This document shows, piece after piece, positions 45,746-54,409 of a stretch of 64,000 bases of DNA. The position numbers and the translations under genes are program-made. The DNA is from Rhodanobacteraceae bacterium. Its GTDB lineage: Bacteria; Pseudomonadota; Gammaproteobacteria; Xanthomonadales; SZUA-5. The notes below the pieces were generated by a model. That model saw nothing but the letters and a program-made list of their open reading frames with translations, had not been told where the DNA came from and made no database searches. The stretch is taken from NCBI GenBank assembly GCA_016713135.1, contig JADJPR010000002.1, forward strand, positions 310,001 to 374,000, read 5' to 3'. Each line of letters starts with the position of its first letter. Position 1 is the stretch's first letter.

Positions 45746-45910
45746 CTAGTGTCCCCTGCCATTAGTTGGTTGAAGAAATTTCCGATGCATTTTGGCCCGA
45801 GGCTAGGCGAGAGGAGGAGTCATAGCAGGGCTATGGCGACGACGAACAACGACGCATTCGGGGCAAAAGGCGCGGAAATAATTCATCGAACTAATGGCAG
45901 GGGACACTAG
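45746..45910. mobile_element. 165-bp fold-back (MITE-like) element 1
   Basis: Ends are 22-bp perfect inverted repeats: the left (45746-45767) starts CTAGTGTCCCCTGCC, the right (45889-45910) is its complement. The imperfect pairing continues about 35 bases inward, so nearly the whole element can fold on itself. Its core, read on the minus strand, shares GAATTATTTCCGCGCCTTTT, TCGTCGCCATAGCCCTGCT and CATCGGAAATTTCTTCAAC with the element at 52132-52363. There is no transposase gene. Much of the 45713-46079 gap is this element; short open frames in it are not credible genes. Confidence 0.75.
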
Positions 45911-46021
45911 CGTCAGCGCTGCGCCGATGGAGACCGGATGCGGCCTTGGCTGCGCCCCGGCCGAGAGGGCCGGCTGGAGCTGCTTGCGATGCGGGCGGCA
46001 GCAGCCAAAGGGTGTTGAAAT

Positions 46022-46037
46022 CGTGATCGACGTCACG
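46022..46037. promoter_or_regulatory. CRP/Clp-type palindrome GTGA-N6-TCAC
   Basis: CGTGATCGACGTCACG matches the half-sites of the CRP/Clp consensus (TGTGA-N6-TCACA) except for the outermost bases. It lies 43-58 bases before the start of the CSLREA gene. Clp regulates extracellular proteins in Xanthomonas, so control of this surface protein is plausible. Confidence 0.45.
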
Positions 46038-46079
46038 GTTTCAGCCCATACTCAAATCATCGCCAACCGGGGGATCTGC

Positions 46080-49000
46080 ATGTTCCGCAAGCGTGGGGGT
46101 GGTCGTTGGGTGGCCGCTTTCGGCCTGTGCGGGTGCCTGGTTGCGATCGACGCCTTCGCCGGCGCGATGACTTTCCCGGGCAGCAACCTCGGGACCATCC
46201 CGGATGGTGCTGGCGCAGGGCCGCGCAACTACGGCGCGCCGCGTGATGTGCGCTTCGACGTGACCGGCGTCAACGGCACCCTCACCGGCGTTGGCGTGCA
46301 GTTCGCCGCCGACCATCCCTTTGTCGGCGATCTCAGGGTCTCGCTGATCGCGCCGACCGGTGTCGAGCACCTGGTGTTCGAAAGCACCGGCGCGACCACG
46401 CCCACGTCGGCCGGATCCCCGGCCAACCTGGTCAGCGCCAACCTGCAGACCTTTCTGGAGGCCGGCAGCAACTGGTGGACCAATGCCGGGCTGGCTGACG
46501 TCAATATCCCGGCCTCAACCTCGCGCAGCGTGGTCGCCGGCCCGGTGGCCGTGCCGCCGCCAGCGGTGACGTCGTTCAACACCGCGTTTCTGAACCAGCC
46601 GGCCAACGGCACCTGGATCCTGCGTTTCCAGGATGGCTGGAGCGGCGACGTGGGTAGCGTGACGTCGGCAAACCTGTTGCTCCTGGAGAATGGCGCGACG
46701 CGCACAGTCACCAAGATCGCCGACACCAACGATGGCGTCTGTGATGCCGACTGCTCGCTGCGCGAAGCCATCGCGGTGGCGGCGCCGGGCGATCTGGTCA
46801 GCTTTGCCTCGCCGTTTTTCGACACGCCGCGGGCGATCGTGCTCGGCGGGAGTGATCTCCTGATCGACAAAGCCCTGGCCATCGTCGGTCCTGGCGCGCA
46901 TCGCCTGACGATCTCGGGCAACTACCAAAGCCGGATCTTCACCATCTCCGTCACCGCGGGCGGGAATGTCACCTTGAGCGGCCTGCGAATGACCGAAGGG
47001 ACGGGGGCAGGAGCGGTTGTCAGCGGCCCGGGCGGTGCCATCTACGCTCTGGGGGCAGGGCTGGTTGTGCATGGCTGCGACATCAGCGGCAATCGCGCTG
47101 TGGCCAATGGTGGGGCCATCTTCACGGGAAGCTCGGGTCGACTTGCTCTCTACGACAGCAGTTTCGCCGACAACACCACGAGTATCAGCGGCGTGCTGGC
47201 CAGCACCGGGGTCCTGATCGGTGGCGCGGGTCCAAATCAGCTGGAGCGTGTCACGTTTTCAGGCCATGCACCATCCGGCGACATCGCGGCGCTGGTAATC
47301 ACGCAGCCAACCACGCTGGTCGGCGTCACGATTGCGGGTAACGCCCGGGGGATTCGCATGTCGGCTGGAACGGTTGCCACGCTGCAGAACAGCGTCGTCG
47401 CCGCAAACTCCGGGGACGATCTCAGCGAAAACGGAGGCAGCTTTGTCTCTCTGGGCCACAACCTGATCGGCAATCCAGGCGCCATCACTGCCTTCAATCA
47501 GCCGGGCGACCAAGTCGGGACCGCAGCGGCGCCGCTCGACCCCAAACTCGGCCCCCTGAGCCACAATGGCGGCACCGTGCCGGTGCATGCGCCGCTGCAA
47601 GGCAGCCCGCTGCTGGACAAGGGCAAAGCCTTCGGCAGCGATGCACGCGGCGTGACGCGTGCTTTTGATCTGGCCAGCATCGCGCCGGCCACCGGCGGCA
47701 ACAATGCCGATATCGGTGCGGTGGAAGTGGCGCCGCTGATCGTCACCAGCACCAACGACAGCGGCCTCGGCAGCCTGCGCCAAGCCATCGCCGATGCGCC
47801 AGTGGCGCCGGCAGTCAGCGATATCTGGTTCGACCCCGCACTGACGCTGGCGCCGGCGACGATCACGCTGACTAGCGGCCAGCTCAGCATCGACCGCAAT
47901 CTCGCCATCCATGGGCCCGGTGCGCAGCGGCTGGCAATCTCGGGGAATCGCCAGAGTCGCGTGATCGCCGTGCAGGCTGATCGCCGGGTGGGAATTTCCG
48001 GGCTGACGCTGACCGAGGGCAACGGGGTGGGGACGCCGAACACCGGAGAGGGCAGTGCGATTCTGAATGCGGAAGGTGCTCACCTGACGGTTGCCCGCAG
48101 CGTGGTGCAGAACAGCGCGGGCGACTCTGGCAGCTGCATCCGCAACCGGGACTATGCAGCGATGGTGGTGCGCGAAAGCGCGATCCACGGTAACCGGGCA
48201 ACCACTGTCGGCGCAGCAATCGAAAGCGGGGCTGAGGCAGAATTGCTGCTGGTGGCGTCGACGGTCAGCGCAAACCAGAGCGGCGGTGTCTTCTTCAACG
48301 CCGGACGCGGGATGCTGATCGACAGTACCATTGCCGGCAATCGCAACACATCTGGCGGTACTGGACTTCGTCTCACCTTTTCTACCGTTTCAGTCCGCAA
48401 CACGATCATCGCTGCAAACCTGGTCGGCGCGACAAGCATCGACATCGAACAGTTCGGCGGCGCAGCGCCCCAGTCGCAAGGCCACAACCTGATCGGCAAT
48501 CCCGGCAACGTCACCAGCTTCACCCAACCCGGCGACCAGACCGGCACCTCTGGCAATCCGCTCGATCCCAAACTCAGCCCGCTGGCCATCCATTCCGGCC
48601 AGGTGCCGACGCACATGCCGCTGGCCGGCAGCCCGGCGCTGGACAAGGGTCTGCGCTATGGCCGCGATCAGCGCGGACTGAATGGCACTGTCGATATCGC
48701 GACCATCAATGCTGCGACGGGCGGCAACAACGCCGATATCGGCGCAGTCGAGGCGCAGGCGATTTTCGTCAGCACCGCCAACGACAGCGGCGCCGGCAGC
48801 CTGCGCCAGGCCATCCTCGACGCCAATGCCAACGGTCCGGGGACGGACGATGTGCTGTTCAGTCTGGGCGTGCCGGCCAACATATTCCTCGCCACCCGAT
48901 TGCCGCAGCCCACCGGCCAGATGAACTTCGACGGCCCTGGCGCGCAATCGCTGTCGCTCCGTCGCGCCGGCGGCGCCACGGCCTTCGGCCTGCTCGACAT

Positions 49001-50213
49001 CTTCCAGCCGGTGCAGATCGGGATCACCGGGATGCGTTTCATCGATGGGCTGGACGATGGCAGCAATGGCGGCGACGGTTTCGGCGGCGGCATCGATGCC
49101 TTCAGCGCCGAACTGCACCTGACCCAGGTCGAGGTCACCGGCAACCTGGCCACCAGCGGCGCAGGCGTGTCGCTGGCGAACTCGAACGGCGTCATCAGCG
49201 ACAGCGCGATCACTGGCGACATCGCCAGCACCCAGGGCGGCGGCATCTACTTCCAGGGCGACAACCATCGCCTGATCGTGCGCGGCAGCACCATCGGCAG
49301 CAATTCCGCCAATGGCGCCGGCCTCGGCGGCGGCATCGCGCATGTCGGCGTCGGTGGCACCGCGAGCAACAGCGTGCTGGAGCTTACATCCAGTACGCTG
49401 GCAGGCAACGTCGGCAGCGCCGGCGGCGGCATCCGCACCGCATCGGCCACCGCCACGGTGACCAGCATCACCCGCCTGCAGAACACCCTGCTCGCCAACA
49501 CCACGGGTAGCAACCTCGTGCTGGTGACCGCCACCAGGCCGGGCAGCATCGACTCGCGAGGATTCAATCTCTCCGATACCGTCCTGCCGTTGCTGAACCA
49601 CGCCAGCGATCGCAGCAACGTCAACCCGCGCTTGGGGATGTTGTCGTTCAATGGCGGCCAGACCCGGACCTACGCGCTGTTTGCGGGCAGCGCTGCCCTC
49701 GACGGCGGTGTGCACACCGGCAGCGTCAATGACCAGCGCGGCAGCGGCTTCGCGCGTACCGTGGACCTGACTCCCGCGAACGCCGCCGGCGGCGATGGCA
49801 GCGACATCGGTTCTTACGAAGCGCAGGCCGAGCCGGCAGCGGTGCCCATGGTGGTGTCGATCGTGCGCGCCAGCGCCAATCCGGCCACGCCCGGCAGCAG
49901 TGTGACGTTTACGGTGACTTTCAATCCCGGCGTCACGGGCGTGGATGGCAGCGACTTCGCGCTCACGACCACCGGCGGCATCAGCGGCGCCACGGTCACC
50001 GGCGTGTCGGGCAACAGCACCACCGCCAACGTGACCGTCAACCTCGGCACCGGCAGCGGCACCCTGCGCCTGGACCTGATCGACAACGACAGCATCTTCG
50101 GCGGCGGCGCGCAGTTGGGCGGCGCCGGCGCCGGCAACGGCAGCTTCACCACCGGCGAGGTCTACACCGTGGGCGCCGCGCCGGACCTGGTCTTCAGGAA
50201 CGGCTTCGAATGA
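46080..50213 (+). CDS. Large secreted CSLREA / choice-of-anchor Q surface protein with GFE tail
   Basis: 1377 residues. The start at 46080 gives a signal peptide (cleavage near AIDAFAGA). Residues about 30-205 resemble a proprotein-convertase P-domain (FNTAFLNQPANGTWILRFQD). Then come three right-handed beta-helix modules (about 210-555, 556-890 and 893-1250). The first opens with the CSLREA motif (DGVCDADCSLREAI). Each closes with the choice-of-anchor Q pattern: GSPLLDKG or GSPALDKG, then DQRG, then NNADIGAVE. An Ig-like domain (about 1255-1365) and the end RNGFE follow. Probably an adhesin or extracellular structural protein. Confidence 0.88.
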   Translation: MFRKRGGGRWVAAFGLCGCLVAIDAFAGAMTFPGSNLGTIPDGAGAGPRNYGAPRDVRFDVTGVNGTLTGVGVQFAADHPFVGDLRVSLIAPTGVEHLVFESTGATTPTSAGSPANLVSANLQTFLEAGSNWWTNAGLADVNIPASTSRSVVAGPVAVPPPAVTSFNTAFLNQPANGTWILRFQDGWSGDVGSVTSANLLLLENGATRTVTKIADTNDGVCDADCSLREAIAVAAPGDLVSFASPFFDTPRAIVLGGSDLLIDKALAIVGPGAHRLTISGNYQSRIFTISVTAGGNVTLSGLRMTEGTGAGAVVSGPGGAIYALGAGLVVHGCDISGNRAVANGGAIFTGSSGRLALYDSSFADNTTSISGVLASTGVLIGGAGPNQLERVTFSGHAPSGDIAALVITQPTTLVGVTIAGNARGIRMSAGTVATLQNSVVAANSGDDLSENGGSFVSLGHNLIGNPGAITAFNQPGDQVGTAAAPLDPKLGPLSHNGGTVPVHAPLQGSPLLDKGKAFGSDARGVTRAFDLASIAPATGGNNADIGAVEVAPLIVTSTNDSGLGSLRQAIADAPVAPAVSDIWFDPALTLAPATITLTSGQLSIDRNLAIHGPGAQRLAISGNRQSRVIAVQADRRVGISGLTLTEGNGVGTPNTGEGSAILNAEGAHLTVARSVVQNSAGDSGSCIRNRDYAAMVVRESAIHGNRATTVGAAIESGAEAELLLVASTVSANQSGGVFFNAGRGMLIDSTIAGNRNTSGGTGLRLTFSTVSVRNTIIAANLVGATSIDIEQFGGAAPQSQGHNLIGNPGNVTSFTQPGDQTGTSGNPLDPKLSPLAIHSGQVPTHMPLAGSPALDKGLRYGRDQRGLNGTVDIATINAATGGNNADIGAVEAQAIFVSTANDSGAGSLRQAILDANANGPGTDDVLFSLGVPANIFLATRLPQPTGQMNFDGPGAQSLSLRRAGGATAFGLLDIFQPVQIGITGMRFIDGLDDGSNGGDGFGGGIDAFSAELHLTQVEVTGNLATSGAGVSLANSNGVISDSAITGDIASTQGGGIYFQGDNHRLIVRGSTIGSNSANGAGLGGGIAHVGVGGTASNSVLELTSSTLAGNVGSAGGGIRTASATATVTSITRLQNTLLANTTGSNLVLVTATRPGSIDSRGFNLSDTVLPLLNHASDRSNVNPRLGMLSFNGGQTRTYALFAGSAALDGGVHTGSVNDQRGSGFARTVDLTPANAAGGDGSDIGSYEAQAEPAAVPMVVSIVRASANPATPGSSVTFTVTFNPGVTGVDGSDFALTTTGGISGATVTGVSGNSTTANVTVNLGTGSGTLRLDLIDNDSIFGGGAQLGGAGAGNGSFTTGEVYTVGAAPDLVFRNGFE

Positions 50214-50228
50214 CCGATCCCGGAGCAC

Positions 50229-50256
50229 GTCCGCGCCGCCAACCGGCGGCACGGAC
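50229..50256. terminator. Hairpin between convergent genes
   Basis: GTCCGCGCCGCC (50229-50240) pairs with GGCGGCACGGAC (50245-50256) with one G-T wobble and a four-base loop. It lies between the CSLREA stop and the ald stop and could serve both directions. Confidence 0.6.
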
Positions 50257-50269
50257 GGGCCTCTTGCGC

Positions 50270-51388
50270 TTACAGCCCGAGCGCTTTCTCAGCCGGCACG
50301 TACTCGAAGCCGAAACCTTCGGCGACCGGCTGGTAGGTGACCTTGCCGGCGTGCACGTTGAGGCCGCGCAGCAGGTGCACGTTCTCGGCCATCGCGCGCT
50401 TCGCACCCTTGTTGGCGAGTTCCAGGATGAACGGCAGCGTCGCGTTGTTGAGCGCGAAGGTGGAAGTGCGCGGCACCGCGCCCGGCATGTTGGCCACGCA
50501 GTAGTGCACCACGTCATCGACGATGTAGGTCGGATCGGCGTGGGTGGTGGCGTGCGCGGTCTCGAAGCAGCCGCCCTGGTCGATGGCGACATCGACCACC
50601 GCTGCGCCGGACTTCATGCGCTTGACCATCTCGGCGCTGACCAGCTTGGGCGCCGCGGCGCCGACGACCAGCACGCCGCCGATGACGAGATCCGCGCTCA
50701 GCACGTGACGCTCGACTGCATCGGCGCTGGAGAACACGGTCTCGATGCGGGTGCCGAACTGCGCGACCAGGCGACGCAGCACGTCGACATTGCGGTCGAG
50801 CACGATCACCTGCGCACCCAGGCCTACGGCCATCAGCGCCGCGTTCGCGCCGACCACGCCGCCACCGAGGATCACCACCTTGGCCGGCTCCACGCCCGGC
50901 ACGCCGCCGAGCAGCATGCCGCGGCCGCCGTTGGCCTTCTGCAGCGCGGTGGCGCCGGCCTGGATCGACATGCGGCCGGCCACTTCGGACATCGGCGCCA
51001 GCAGCGGCAGGCCGCCGTTGGCCGCAGTCACCGTCTCGTAGGCGATGCAGGTGGCGCCGGACTTGATCAGGTCCTCGGTCTGCGGCAGGTCCGGGGCGAG
51101 GTGCAGGTAGGTGAACAGCACCTGGCCTTCGCGCAGGCGGGCGCGCTCGACCGCCTGCGGCTCCTTGACCTTGACGATCATTTCGGCCTTGGCGAACACC
51201 TCTTCGGCGGTGGCCAGCACGGTCGCACCGGCCGCCACGTAATCGGCGTCCGAGCAGCCGATGCCGCTGCCTGCCTGGGTCTGCACGATGACCTGGTGGC
51301 CGTGCTGGACCAGTTCGCGCACCGAGGCCGGCACCATGCCGACGCGGTATTCGTGGTTTTTGATTTCCTTGGGAACGCCGATCAACAT
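50270..51388 (-). CDS. ald: Alanine dehydrogenase
   Basis: 372 residues (Bacillus enzyme 378). Catalyses NAD-dependent interconversion of L-alanine and pyruvate plus ammonia in the cytoplasm. MLIGVPKEIKNHEYRVGMVP is the family's N-terminus; the substrate lysine and histidine lie in VKVKEPQ and YLHLAPD. The NAD fold is VVILGGGVVGANAA, and DVAIDQGGCFET and NNATLPFILELANKG complete the signature. GAGGCGAGGC precedes the ATG. Divergent from an Lrp-family gene 186 bases away, which is the likely regulator. Confidence 0.96.
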   Translation of the reverse strand: MLIGVPKEIKNHEYRVGMVPASVRELVQHGHQVIVQTQAGSGIGCSDADYVAAGATVLATAEEVFAKAEMIVKVKEPQAVERARLREGQVLFTYLHLAPDLPQTEDLIKSGATCIAYETVTAANGGLPLLAPMSEVAGRMSIQAGATALQKANGGRGMLLGGVPGVEPAKVVILGGGVVGANAALMAVGLGAQVIVLDRNVDVLRRLVAQFGTRIETVFSSADAVERHVLSADLVIGGVLVVGAAAPKLVSAEMVKRMKSGAAVVDVAIDQGGCFETAHATTHADPTYIVDDVVHYCVANMPGAVPRTSTFALNNATLPFILELANKGAKRAMAENVHLLRGLNVHAGKVTYQPVAEGFGFEYVPAEKALGL

Positions 51389-51574
51389 GATTGCCTCGCC
51401 TCGTGCTTGGGGTGGGCCTGTCATGCTGCGCCGCAGCAGCGCAACTCGCTGCCTGCGCGGGCCCCGACAGGATGGGCGCGAAGTGTATGGATGCGTGGCT
51501 GGAATTTTCGGCTGTATATCGCCGATTCGAAGCATAATCCGCTGAGGCCAGGCCACGCCGGAGCATGAAACACC

Positions 51575-52063
51575 ATGCGTCAACAGAAAGTTCAAAAGAA
51601 TCAATTGGATAGGATCGATCGCCGGATCCTGCGCGAGCTTCAGCAGGACGGACGCCTCGCCAATGTGGAACTCGCCAAGCGCGTCGGCCTGTCGCCCACA
51701 CCCTGCCTGGAGCGGGTCAAGAAGCTGGAGGACGAGGGCTTCATCACCGGCTACCACGCACGCCTCAATCCCGCGCGCCTGGGCGCCGATTTGCTGGTGT
51801 TCGTCGAAATCCGCCTGGTGCGCACCAGCAAGGACGTGTTCCAGGCCTTCAAGCAGGCCGTGGTGGAACTGCCCCAGGTGCTCGAATGCCACCTCGTCTC
51901 CGGCGACTTCGACTACCTGATCAAGGCGCGCGTGGCCGACATGGGCGCCTACCGCCGGCTGCTCGGCGAGACCCTGCTGACCCTGCCGCACGTGTCCGGG
52001 TCACGCAGCTATGCCGTGATGGAAGAGGTCAAGGAGACGCTGGCGCTGGCCGTGCCGGAGTGA
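51575..52063 (+). CDS. lrp: Lrp/AsnC-family transcriptional regulator
   Basis: 162 residues. The helix-turn-helix is at about 12-60 (LDRIDRRILRELQQDGRLAN, then LAKRVGLSPTPCLERVKKLE), and the RAM amino-acid-binding domain at about 70-155 has HLVSGDFDYLIKARVADMG. The length and sequence match Lrp itself. Divergently placed beside ald, as with AldR/ald and Lrp/dadA pairs, so activation of alanine catabolism by alanine or leucine is expected. An imperfect dyad CCGATT-N8-AATCCG (51522-51541) in the gap could be a contact site, but Lrp sites are too degenerate to call. Confidence 0.92.
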   Translation: MRQQKVQKNQLDRIDRRILRELQQDGRLANVELAKRVGLSPTPCLERVKKLEDEGFITGYHARLNPARLGADLLVFVEIRLVRTSKDVFQAFKQAVVELPQVLECHLVSGDFDYLIKARVADMGAYRRLLGETLLTLPHVSGSRSYAVMEEVKETLALAVPE

Positions 52064-52089
52064 CACCACCCTCACTGAACATGAAACAA

Positions 52090-52500
52090 AAGACATTTTT
52101 CCGCAAAGGACGCAAAGGACGCAAAGTAGAGCTAGTGTGGTGTTCCGTAATTACCTTGAATTATTTCCGCGCCTTTTGCGCCTGCGGCGTTGCTCGTCGT
52201 CGCCATAGCCCTGCTGACCTCCGGTTCCGGCCCGCAACCATTGCGGGCGTTCGCCGGCGCGCGGCATGCCGCGCAAGCCGCCGGCTTTCACCCTCCTCTC
52301 GCCTTGCCTCGCCGCAAAATTCATCGGAAATTTCTTCAACTTAATTACGGAACACCACACTAGATCCGGACGCTGCACCCACGTCGCTCTTGCCTTCTTT
52401 GCGTCCTTTGCGTCCTTTGCGGACAAAAAAAACAGGCACGGGGACGCGACAGCTGGATGCGCGAACAAGCGCACGGGTGGGGGCGACCGGGAATCTCACC
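52090..52500. repeat. Composite repeat, family A (copy 6), split by a fold-back element
   Basis: The left flank and arm (52084-52131: AAAAGACATTTTTCCGCAAA, then GGACGCAAAGTAGAGC) and the right arm (52398-52427) with leader (52440-52500, reversed CCGGTCGCCCCC) are separated by the CTAG-ended element 52132-52363. In other copies GTAGAGCCAA continues where this element begins. Together they fill the 52064-52568 gap; I see no gene in it. Confidence 0.75.
52132..52363. mobile_element. 232-bp fold-back (MITE-like) element 2
   Basis: 22-bp perfect terminal inverted repeats, starting CTAGTGTGGTGTTCC (52132-52153) and mirrored at 52342-52363. They share only CTAGTGT and an inner ATTA with those of element 1. 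The core matches element 1 in opposite orientation, but carries about 67 extra bases (about 52216-52290) that contain two further palindromes: GCCCGCAACCATTGCGGGC (52230) and GCGCGGCATGCCGCGC (52259-52274). No transposase. Confidence 0.75.
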
Positions 52501-52568
52501 GATCCGACACGCAGGCGTGCGGCGCAGGCGCTAACCGCGTCCTCGCGGCAACTACCCGCAGCCCGCGC

Positions 52569-53318
52569 CTACTTCTCCGCATCCGCCAGCAGCCGCGACC
52601 AGGCCTTGTCGATCTGCTCGTACTCGGCCGGGCAGCGCTCGGCGCGTTCGGGCGGCAGCCATTCGTCGCTGATCAGGTCCTGGTGGCGGTCGGGATCACT
52701 GCCGTAGACCCAGCAGACTAGGTTGTAGTAACGCTGCGGATCCAGCGAGTGCTCGTCGGCGAAATCGCTGGCGTAGAACTCGTTGCCGCTCTCCTCGCCG
52801 CTGACGTAGTAGCTGAGCGCCGCATCGAGCACAGCGTAATCGCCATCGGCGTTGTCGATCAGCGACCATGCCGCCAGCTGATCGACGGCGTCTTCCTCGC
52901 GCCCGGTGATCGGCAGGTCGAGCACGTCCACCAGCGCGTGCCCAAGTTCATGGAACAGCACTACCGAGAAGGCATTCCACACCGCGTCGTCGAGTTCGTC
53001 CTCGCTCTCGTAGCTCTTTTCCAGGCTGGTGTAGTAGGCCTCGATCAGCTCGAAACACATCGAAATCTCGCGCTTGGACGGGTCGTAGAAGGCATTCGCC
53101 TCGCCGCACTCGGCGAAGCGCAGGCCCACCGTTTCCGGCACGTCGATCCAGTCGTTGATGCCCTTTGCGAACTCGGCCAGCACGCCTGACTTTTCGAGTT
53201 CGGTCGCCAGCTCGCGATAGTTGGCGCTCTTCACTTCGGATGTGCGCACCTCGATGCGCGCCATGGCCGGCAGCGCGACGAGCAACAGGCAGAGCGCAAT
53301 CCAACGGAGACAGGTCAT
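52569..53318 (-). CDS. Exported DUF4344 zinc metallopeptidase
   Basis: 249 residues. A signal peptide (LLLVALPAMA, cleavage about 20) is preceded by GGGAG seven bases upstream. Module 1 (about 35-95) has CGEANAFYDPSKREISMCFE. Module 2 (about 115-245) has the zinc motif HELGH at 123-127, GREEDAVDQLAAW (139-151) and YGSDP. This is the order expected for DUF4344 proteins. The protein at 28226-29053 has the same modules swapped. Periplasmic; substrate unknown. Confidence 0.85.
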   Translation of the reverse strand: MTCLRWIALCLLLVALPAMARIEVRTSEVKSANYRELATELEKSGVLAEFAKGINDWIDVPETVGLRFAECGEANAFYDPSKREISMCFELIEAYYTSLEKSYESEDELDDAVWNAFSVVLFHELGHALVDVLDLPITGREEDAVDQLAAWSLIDNADGDYAVLDAALSYYVSGEESGNEFYASDFADEHSLDPQRYYNLVCWVYGSDPDRHQDLISDEWLPPERAERCPAEYEQIDKAWSRLLADAEK

Positions 53319-53482
53319 GGCGGACTCCCGGGCGTGGCTGGCTTTGGTCCGTAGCAGAGCGCGAATCCGGCTGCACAGCAAGCACCTCGCCGGGCCTGCG
53401 CCGATTGGCGGGCCAGTACTTCCGACACTTTTTGGTGTTGCACATCACTAGCACACTAAAGTCCCCACCGAGGAGAACGCCG

Positions 53483-54355
53483 ATGAAACGCTCGCTGTTG
53501 TCGCTGTCCCTGATGCTCGCCAGCCTGTGCGCCGCCCAGCCCTTGCTGGCCCAGGAAGCTCCGCTGCCGGCCAGCAGTGCCAGCGTGGCTGCGCCGGATC
53601 CTGCGCTGCACATCCGCGAAGCCGCACGCCTGTTGCGCGGCAACGATCTCGCCGGATTGGTGCGCGCGATGATGCCGGCAGCGAAGTTCCAGGAAGTGCG
53701 CGAGGCTTATGAACTGGCGCGCGCAAAACCGATCACTGACGAGCAGCGCGCCGAATTCGCCGAGGAACTCGGGCGCCTGACCGCGCCGAATGCGGTCGAC
53801 CTGTTGATGGCGGAGATCGAGCCGAAGCTGGAAGAGGCCCGCCCGCAGGCGGCTGGCGCGATCATGATGGGCATCGGTGCGGCACAGATGGCGCTGGCCA
53901 GCCCGGATGCGGAATTGACCGAGGAACAACGGGCCACCCTGCGCGCGGCGCTGCCGGGCATCCAGGAATGGGTCACGACCACCGATTTCCTCAGTTCCGA
54001 GACCGCCCGCCAGGCACTGACCCTGGTGGCCGATGCGGCACGCGCCACCGGGATCAGCAACCTCGACCAGGCGCGGATGCTGAGCTTCGAGGAAGTGCTG
54101 GCCAAGGCTGGCAACATGCTGGCGGCGGGCAAACGCGCGGTGCGCCTGTATGGCCTGGACATCGATGCGATCCTGGCGAGCACCCAGGTCGAGGTGCTCG
54201 AAATCGTCGGCGCCACGGCCCGCGTGCGCACCACCGTCACGGTGTTCGACGCGCCGCTGTCGAAGGAGATCGAACTGGTGCTGATCGACGGCCGCTGGTA
54301 CGGCAAGGACGCGATCGAGAACATGCACATCCAGGTCGGCAGCTCGGAGAGCTGA
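53483..54355 (+). CDS. Secreted helical protein of unknown function
   Basis: 290 residues. AGGAGA lies seven bases before the ATG. The signal peptide (MKRSLLSLSLMLASLCAAQP) is cleaved after LLAQ. The mature part is Ala/Glu-rich and mainly helical (about 45-245), with a short beta-rich C-terminus (VEVLEIVGATARVRTTVTVF, ELVLIDGRWYGKDAIENM) resembling the SH3- or NTF2-like ends of other periplasmic proteins. Not recognised. Divergent from the DUF4344 gene (164 bases between starts) and followed by a strong hairpin. Confidence 0.75.
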   Translation: MKRSLLSLSLMLASLCAAQPLLAQEAPLPASSASVAAPDPALHIREAARLLRGNDLAGLVRAMMPAAKFQEVREAYELARAKPITDEQRAEFAEELGRLTAPNAVDLLMAEIEPKLEEARPQAAGAIMMGIGAAQMALASPDAELTEEQRATLRAALPGIQEWVTTTDFLSSETARQALTLVADAARATGISNLDQARMLSFEEVLAKAGNMLAAGKRAVRLYGLDIDAILASTQVEVLEIVGATARVRTTVTVFDAPLSKEIELVLIDGRWYGKDAIENMHIQVGSSES

Positions 54356-54368
54356 GGCGGCAGCAGTG

Positions 54369-54400
54369 CCCGCGGAGCGCGTTGGCTGGCGCTCCGCGGG
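54369..54400. terminator. Perfect 12-bp stem, bidirectional terminator
   Basis: CCCGCGGAGCGC (54369-54380) pairs with GCGCTCCGCGGG (54389-54400) around an eight-base loop, followed on the plus strand by TACCCGTTTTC. It lies between two convergent genes, 14 and 10 bases from their stops. Confidence 0.7.
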
Positions 54401-54409
54401 TACCCGTTT

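Noticed and set aside
45803..46036. Short open frame within fold-back element 1 that could be a small protein
   Set aside because: It is made from the repeat core and also appears in shifted form in element 2; no ribosome site.
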